The position numbers and the translations under genes are program-made. From Phoronis ovalis (lineage: Eukaryota; Phoronida; Phoronidae): a DNA stretch of 12,001 bases. Each line of letters starts with the position of its first letter. Positions within the stretch are counted from its first letter, which is position 1. Under the pieces are notes generated by a model. It did no database searches. It was given only the letters and a program-made list of their open reading frames with translations, and was not told where the DNA came from. Location of the stretch: the NCBI GenBank assembly GCA_028565635.1, contig JAOXYB010048503.1, forward strand, positions 1 through 12,001. Direction: 5' to 3'. Shown here piece by piece: positions 8,584 to 12,001 of the stretch.

Positions 8584-9064
8584 GCGGTTGCAGGGTAAAT
8601 CCAAAGTACCTCCAGCCTACTGCTGGGGGTACAATTAGTATCGACAAACAGAATGACATTATCTGCGAGAGAAAATGTGAAGAAACACAGATGGGATATT
8701 CTATTGCCAAATAAAACTAGACATGTTCAGGGCTTTATTCCAATAAAATGTTAAATGTGCTATAAAGTGTAAAAATGCTATTTTCAAGTAAAAAATATAT
8801 AATTCCACACATCAATTTGATCATAAATCCTCTTCATAAAAATTTTGACTACTACAGAGGAATGGATGTAATGAGGAAGCAGTAAACTTAAAATACATAC
8901 TATTCACAATATATCAAACACTGTCAATCAACTCCTTTCTTACAAGCCTATTGGATAATTTAACCATTGATATATGATAAAATATGAAAAACAAAATTTC
9001 AACTTACATTAGAACATCCGAATCATCAGAGACAGAGGTACATACCAGTAAAAAAAAATTGAAT
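8584..9064. other. Flank and probable 5' region of the lectin gene
   Basis: A weak TATA-like stretch, TATATGATAAAATAT, lies at 8971-8985, about 90 bp before the proposed start codon, with ATTGG (reverse CCAAT) at 8950-8954. These make 8950-9064 a plausible core promoter and 5' UTR, but neither motif is strong. Nothing else is recognised. Confidence 0.25.
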
Positions 9065-9120
9065 ATGAATGTGGTTACAATTTTGCCTCTAGTATGGTTT
9101 GCACTGGTCTACTGGATACC
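9065..9120 (+). CDS. Lectin exon 1, signal peptide start
   Basis: I chose ATG 9065 because it has A at -3 and opens a strongly hydrophobic run, [25 protein letters not shown] donor at 9121 leaves two bases (CC), exactly the phase needed by the next exon, whose first base A completes Pro19. The joined sequence continues PLVVAASA then GNAS, giving a normal signal peptide with an A-x-A cleavage site after Ala26. The donor has T instead of a purine at +3, so it is slightly weak. No transcript is available to confirm it. Confidence 0.65.
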
Positions 9121-11750
9121 GTTAGTATTAATTTTCTGTTTGTTTTATTTCTTCAAAATCTGATTTATATAAACTTAATTTACATTACATGTATTAGCAC
9201 TTTAAATTATATACCGTAATTTAAATAAATTTAGAATTTTCTTTTAAAACTCAATTTACTTTTTTGTACTTTAGTTATACACTCCCCCTATTTAACATTT
9301 CACACAGCTTACAGGCAATCAAAGTGTTTAGTATAAAATGCATTACACATGACATAAATTAATGCGCTTTAATTAGTAACATAGTTTAACGAAATATTAT
9401 AAATATTTGACTGTACTCTATGTATCTCCCATTTATTTATTATTCTGCTGACAGGTACAAAAACATATTTGAAAGGTTACTTATAGACCACAAATGATTT
9501 ATTTCAGACTAGTAGTGGCGGCATCTGCTGGAAATGCTTCAATGGCACAATGTACTCTTTGTGAATTAACCACAGCAATCAAAGACAGCAATACTAAATG
9601 TGCTGAGATGTTAAAAATGAAGGATCAAATAGCAACTCTTCAGATGCAAATGGCAGTTTTGCAAGAAAAGTTTGGCCCAAAAAACCAAGGTGAGATACTT
9701 TATCCGTGCCATTAAGATCTATCAAGATTTTCTCTGGTGGTTTAAGTATGCTTTAAAAGGTATGAATAGTGTTCGGCACAATTTATTCTCATTTTATAAT
9801 CTAAATTAAATTTTAGTACAGTTTTAAACATAACATTCAAAAGAATGTAAGTCAAAAACTATTTATACTATATAGTTGAAACTGCACAAATAGTCTTTAC
9901 ATATATACATGTACCTACAAAACCGTGTCTCAGATTTTTGAAATTTGTTCAGATATAAATTTTCAAAGTTTACGCATCAGAAAAAAATTCAGTAACACTG
10001 ATATGACAAAATTTGTCTCAGATTTTTGAAATTTTACTTGGTTAAAAAATATGAATTTTCAAAGTACGTAACTGCATGATCAAGAAGGTTAGAACTGCAC
10101 TTTAAAACATATTTTTGTTTTTCGTAACAATCTTTGAATTACAGGAAAAGACTGTGCTGACCTTTACAAGAATGGCGAGAAGTTGTCAGGAGTGTATACA
10201 GTGTATCTCAATGACCAACAGGGACCAATAGAAGTGTACTGTGACATGACCACAGATGGTGGTGGATGGACTGTGAGTACATGTAAAGAAGCATACAACA
10301 TTTGTTTATTTTATATATTATTTTGCTATTGGTTAAAAGGTATTATTCTTGGTAAAAAATTTGAAGTGCAAGCAGATCTACAGACCTTTAGCTAGAAAAT
10401 TATAGTGCATGTTAAGCAGGTTCACACCAAATATTTTATGAATTCAAAGTTAATTAGGGCATCATACTTGATAGCTCAGGATCCTCTACGCTACATCTGT
10501 TTGTGGTTCTAATTCAGGTTTTCCAAAAGCGTCAGGATGGAACTGTCGACTTTTTTCGTAGTTGGCATGAATATAAAGAAGGTTTTGGGAACTTGAATGG
10601 AGAGATCTGGTTAGGTGAGTCTAAATCAAATTAAACAGGATGGTATTACCAAATAGATTCATAACTTACAATACAATACAAAATCTACTAGGTTCCTTTT
10701 AGTTTGATTCTTGAAATTTATTTGTGATATCTAATAGTAAGTTAATGCAATCATCTCGTGCACGGCTATTCCATTAACCTCTGCCACAATACTAAACATG
10801 CAAAACAAGCATACTAAAATTAAGACGAATCTTCAAATTAAATAAAAAATAAGTGTTACATTTAGAATTTTTTCCAGTCAAAATGATTACAGAAAACACG
10901 GGGTAAATCAATTGATGGGATAGCCATGAGAAGACTCTATGGTTGAGCACATAAAAAGTAAAATAAAACTGCCATTTTAACTATTTAATTACATGAGTTC
11001 AGGAAGTTCAATAATTTCCATTTTACGAAAATTGTGTACAGTAAGTCACACTTAGCTATTAGTTAATATTTGCAGGTAATGACAAGCTTAATCGATTGAC
11101 CAATCAAGATAAATACGCACTGCGAGTAGATATGGAGGATACTTCAGGAACACAAGTGTATGCAGCTTATGACATGTTTGCTATCAGTGCAGAGAGTACC
11201 AAGTATCAGCTCAGTCTGGGGACCTATTCTGGCAATGCCGGTACATTTTTATTGAAAATAAATAAATTATCGCTTTTCTTTTAGTTACAATTCTCTGAAT
11301 AAAATATAAACTGGGAATTAATATATTTTTTCCAAGATTAAATAAATTTTTCAAAGGATAAATTTTTAATAGTAAGAGCATTAATTGTTCGTGTTTTACT
11401 TGTTGCATGTTCTTGCTAAAACTGTTCAAAAACATATCTGACACTGATCTGGATGTGAATGTAGTATTTTGTTTACAGGGGATTCATTCTCTCGTCACAG
11501 TGGTTCATCATTTTCTACCAAGGATCAGGATAATGATGTACATAGTGCTAACTGTGCACAGTTATTCAAAGGTGGATGGTGGTATGATTACTGCCACCTT
11601 TCTAATCTAAATGGTTTATATCTGCTTGGTCAGCATGACTCAAGAGCAGTTGGAATCAACTGGATGGCCTTTAAGGGACACGAATATTCATTGAAGCGAA
11701 CAGAAATGAAAATTCGCCCAGTTGGATTTCAGTCTCAAAAGTATATATAA
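9065..11750 (+). CDS. Secreted fibrinogen-domain lectin (ficolin/FREP-like), complete
   Basis: Six exons: 9065-9120, 9508-9689, 10145-10272, 10518-10614, 11076-11240, 11479-11750 (stop TAA). All have GT/AG borders and consistent phases, totalling 900 nt and 299 aa. Residues 1 to about 26 form a signal peptide. Residues 34-50 hold Cys34, Cys37 and Cys50. Residues 53-74 form a short coiled coil. The fibrinogen C-terminal domain runs from about 82 to 292. It shows [53 protein letters not shown] (calcium site), [20 protein letters not shown] and [13 protein letters not shown]. Expected disulfides are Cys83-Cys112 and Cys235-Cys248. Such proteins bind acetylated or other glycans on microbes or self in haemolymph or mucus. 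There is no immunoglobulin or collagen region, so it is not a classical snail FREP. The first exon is an inference; the other five are very secure. Confidence 0.93.
9508..9689 (+). CDS. Lectin exon 2, Cys pair and coiled coil
   Basis: The acceptor is TTATTTCAG and the donor GTGAGA. It encodes residues 19-80: the end of the signal peptide, an NAS glycosylation sequon at Asn28, a C-x-x-C pair (Cys34, Cys37) and Cys50, then three clean heptads ([21 protein letters not shown]) with M/I/M in position a and M/L/L in position d. This fits a parallel oligomerisation stalk locked by interchain disulfides, as in other fibrinogen lectins, though much shorter. Confidence 0.88.
9690..10144 (+). other. Lectin intron 2 with an 88-bp duplication
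   Basis: In this 455-bp intron, TGTCTCAGATTTTTGAAATT at 9926-9945 recurs at 10014-10033, and both copies are followed, after a variable insert, by AATTTTCAAAGT. The period is 88 bp. This is a diverged tandem duplication with no coding content. Confidence 0.65.
10145..10272 (+). CDS. Lectin exon 3, start of fibrinogen domain
   Basis: The acceptor is TGAATTACAG and the donor GTGAGT. It encodes residues 80-122, from [20 protein letters not shown] to [12 protein letters not shown], the universal A-subdomain opening of fibrinogen C-terminal domains with its first disulfide pair (Cys83, Cys112). The open frame that continues to 10395 runs into the intron. Confidence 0.95.
10518..10614 (+). CDS. 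Lectin exon 4, fibrinogen domain core
   Basis: The acceptor is CTAATTCAG and the donor GTGAGT. It encodes [16 protein letters not shown], then [16 protein letters not shown], phase 0 to phase 1. This is the QRR-x-DGS/W-x-x-Y-x-x-GFG-x-x-x-GE-x-WLGN block of the family. Confidence 0.95.
10615..11075 (+). other. Lectin intron 4
   Basis: 461 bp, bounded by GTGAGT and ATTTGCAG. Nothing else is recognised in it. Confidence 0.8.
11076..11240 (+). CDS. Lectin exon 5, fibrinogen B subdomain
   Basis: The acceptor is ATATTTGCAG and the donor GTACAT. It encodes residues 155-210: [20 protein letters not shown], then the strand [20 protein letters not shown] and TYSGNAG. The LGND-x-x-x-x-LT and Y-x-x-F-x-I-x-x-E-x-x-x-Y-x-L patterns are family-typical. 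Confidence 0.95.
11479..11750 (+). CDS. Lectin exon 6, calcium site and ligand pocket
   Basis: The acceptor is TTGTTTACAG. It encodes residues 210-299: [18 protein letters not shown] (calcium ligands Asp225 and Asp227), [41 protein letters not shown] and [12 protein letters not shown], stop at 11748-11750. Cys235 and Cys248 bracket the ligand pocket. His249 directly follows Cys248, as in acetyl-binding members. A competing open frame at 11407-11610 is out of phase. Confidence 0.95.
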
Positions 11751-11796
11751 AGAAACAATTGCTAAACCACGTTCAACCGCTTTCATTATCTTATTG

Positions 11797-11802
11797 AATA
11801 AA
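11797..11802 (+). terminator. PolyA signal of the lectin gene
   Basis: An AATAAA lies 46 bp after the stop codon, followed by GT- and T-rich sequence (TGTGTAGGC and a T run from about 11831) as expected downstream of a cleavage site. The 3' UTR would be very short, under 80 nt. Confidence 0.75.
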
Positions 11803-11867
11803 ATGTGTAGGCTTTCGTATAATTATTTAGTTTTTTTTTATTATATCACTGTTACACTGGTAGGTAA

Positions 11868-11916
11868 CACGTGACCAGTGAAATGCATAACCAGAACTTT
11901 TGGGGCGGCCATTTTG
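11868..11916. promoter_or_regulatory. E-box and YY1-like motif, possible promoter
   Basis: CACGTG at 11868-11873 sits in ACACGTGACC, a USF/MITF/TFEB-type E-box. Thirty bases on, GGCGGCCATTTTG (11904-11916) matches the YY1 motif that often lies at animal transcription start sites. Together they could mark a promoter just beyond the lectin gene. The CGGCCATTTTG part also occurs in the mollusc-type repeat at 8452-8462, so a repeat origin is the alternative. Confidence 0.3.
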
Positions 11917-12001
11917 TTCTCGACTCGATACAAAAAACTGTCCGTATCTCCAAATATATGGATAAACTGGGAACTATTTTGGAGAGGAAATATAGCTAAC
12001 A

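Noticed and set aside
8387-8710. 107-codon minus-strand open frame, the longest in the window
   Set aside because: It reads through both copies of the 151-bp-period repeat, has no domain or signal, and open frames of this size are expected inside such repeats.
11211-11444. 77-codon minus-strand open frame
   Set aside because: It overlaps lectin exon 5 and intron 5 in antisense and shows no motif.

Overview
The window looks like AT-rich genomic DNA from an animal, most likely a lophotrochozoan and probably a mollusc such as a bivalve. The coding sequence is broken into short exons with GT/AG introns. The genes are metazoan types, and the repeats look like non-coding mollusc repeats (the last point is from memory, not from a search). 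I see no bacterial operon, CRISPR array, tRNA or rRNA.

Layout. (1) 668-2806, + strand: the last three coding exons of an SLC17-type anion transporter of the major facilitator superfamily, running to its stop codon, with a polyA signal at 3112. The 5' exons lie off the left edge. (2) About 3520-4640: an intergenic or 3'-UTR stretch packed with a degenerate CAGTAG motif. (3) 6367 down to 4710, - strand: the last three coding exons of a cellular ribonuclease H1 (RNASEH1), convergent with the transporter. The exons for the hybrid-binding domain and the first catalytic residues were not found in the window. (4) About 6370-9060: no recognised gene. It holds a cluster of CArG, CCAAT and E-box motifs (7051-7199), a small ORF (7542-7655) and a 151-bp-period repeat of mollusc type (8374-8583). 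(5) 9065-11750, + strand: a complete six-exon gene for a secreted fibrinogen-domain lectin of 299 aa (ficolin/tachylectin/FREP-like), with a polyA signal at 11797. (6) 11751-12001: flank with an E-box and a YY1-like motif that may mark another promoter.

The three genes have unrelated roles: membrane anion transport, RNA-DNA hybrid removal and extracellular pattern recognition. Nothing suggests they work together. The lectin gene is the best supported. All six exons join in phase into 900 nt, including a signal-peptide exon of only 56 nt. The least explained parts are the CAGTAG-rich array, the regulatory cluster near 7.1 kb, and the missing 5' half of RNASEH1, which would have to sit beyond or around the lectin gene.
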